15,635 bases of DNA from Verrucomicrobia bacterium UBA1211 (lineage in GTDB: Bacteria; Verrucomicrobiota; Kiritimatiellia; RFP12; UBA1067). Positions 14,921 to 15,635 of the stretch are shown here, in pieces. Within the stretch, counting starts at the first letter, position 1, and the number at the start of each line of letters is the position of its first letter. Under the pieces are notes generated by a model, which saw nothing but the letters and a program-made list of their open reading frames with translations, was not told where the DNA came from and searched no databases. The stretch is taken from assembly GCA_002309585.1 (NCBI GenBank), contig DBXN01000075.1, positions 1 to 15,635 on the forward strand, read 5' to 3'. The position numbers and the translations under genes were made by a program.

Positions 14921-15635
14921 AGCCGCGCGAAATGTATCGGATCACCGCCGTGAGGCTGGTGGAGTTCCACAACCTCGGAACGACAACGATTGAAATACCC
15001 GACGGCGGGCACCTGTTCCTCCTCGGCGACAATGGTTCCGGCAAGACGACGATTCTCGACGCAATCCATCTCGTGCTGACTGCCGGACGCGAAATGGAGT
15101 TCAATTCTGCCGCGCGTGTCGCTGGTGCGAAAGACTCTGGGGGCCGTACCGTCCAGGGCATTGTGCTTCGGTACAATGCCGTCACGGGCAAAACAGCGCG
15201 CGAGGCCGGGATTACGTATGCCGCTGTTGAACTGCGTTCGGACACGGGGAGGGTCTGTTCGCTCGCGGTCGGGCTTTCCGCAAGCGGCATGGACGTTGCC
15301 TACGAACGGTGGGGCGGCATAGCGTCTGTGCCGGTCGCCGAGTTGCCGCTGACCGTTGAGGAGAACGAACGCCTCCGCGCATCCACGCAGGGCGAGTTTA
15401 AAGGCGGCATGGCTTCGCTTAAGGGTGGGAATTATTTTGGTCATATCAACGAGTATGCTAAAAAAGTGGGCGAACGGCTCTTTGGCGGCGAGGCGAAGTA
15501 CGCCGATGTCTGCAAACTTCTCAGGACCGGCAAGGCATACCGCGAAATCGCCGCGCGTGCCGCGAATTACGACGACCTCTTCCGGCAGCTTCTGGAGGAT
15601 CCGAGCCGAGACACGTTCGAGCCGCTTCTGAAGGG
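14917..15635 (+). CDS. SMC-type ATPase, JetC/MukB-like, N-terminal part (gene cut by window end)
   Basis: An open frame of 239 codons runs from ATG 14917 to the end of the window without a stop, so the protein is truncated here. AAGGAAG lies 7 nt upstream. Residues 9-35 form the first strands of an SMC/Rad50 head (ITAVRLVEFHNLG), then Walker A GDNGSGKTT (37-45) and LDAIHLVLTAG. EFNSAARV follows; this FN-x-AA element after the P-loop is typical of JetC/MksB-like heads, not of Smc or RecN. The fragment stops before any coiled coil, signature motif or Walker B. It should hydrolyse ATP and extrude DNA loops with JetB and a kleisin. SbcC/Rad50-like or plain MukB alternatives are less likely because of the JetB-like partner. 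Confidence 0.82.
   Translation, partial: MKPREMYRITAVRLVEFHNLGTTTIEIPDGGHLFLLGDNGSGKTTILDAIHLVLTAGREMEFNSAARVAGAKDSGGRTVQGIVLRYNAVTGKTAREAGITYAAVELRSDTGRVCSLAVGLSASGMDVAYERWGGIASVPVAELPLTVEENERLRASTQGEFKGGMASLKGGNYFGHINEYAKKVGERLFGGEAKYADVCKLLRTGKAYREIAARAANYDDLFRQLLEDPSRDTFEPLLK

Overview
The window looks like chromosomal DNA of a GC-rich, Gram-negative-type bacterium. It encodes an OmpA-family outer-membrane protein, two lipoprotein signals, a Tat signal, a secretion ATPase of the Tad type and a textbook sigma-54 promoter. OmpA with thrombospondin type 3 repeats, a DUF502 protein, a PrsA-like parvulin and a stripped-down Tad locus would fit the PVC superphylum (Verrucomicrobiota/Kiritimatiellota/Lentisphaerota). 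That placement is an inference from gene style and is not proven here.

Layout. 1-369 is the 3' end of an elongation factor G gene (+), which meets an OmpA-like gene (-) at a bidirectional terminator. Between ompA and the next operon, a perfect sigma-54 promoter, a foldable ~180-nt stretch and a terminator outline a small RNA gene with no ORF. 2356-7137 (-) is a five-gene, translationally coupled Tad-type pilus/secretion operon: TadE-like pseudopilin, unknown exported protein, CpaB/RcpC, an FHA-CpaF/TadA fusion and TadB. A tRNA-Gly(CCC) gene follows. 7530-10773 (-) is a four-gene operon: lipoprotein, DUF502 membrane protein, RecO, and a lipoprotein parvulin whose catalytic domain appears circularly permuted.

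From 10904 everything reads rightwards: a Tat-exported calcineurin-like phosphoesterase, then umuD and umuC (translesion polymerase V). umuD and umuC carry in-frame insertions of a G4A2-type simple repeat also seen nearby. After a strong sigma-70 promoter comes a compact operon: a cysteine-rich TetR regulator, a JetB/MksE-like protein, and the N-terminal part of an SMC-type ATPase (JetC/MukB-like) cut by the window end.

This last operon is the most interesting part. It resembles a Wadjet (JetABCD) or MksBEFG plasmid/phage-defence condensin, but the position usually held by the kleisin JetA is taken by a TetR repressor-like protein translated as part of the same operon. The missing components (kleisin JetA, Toprim nuclease JetD) must lie to the right of the window if the system is complete.
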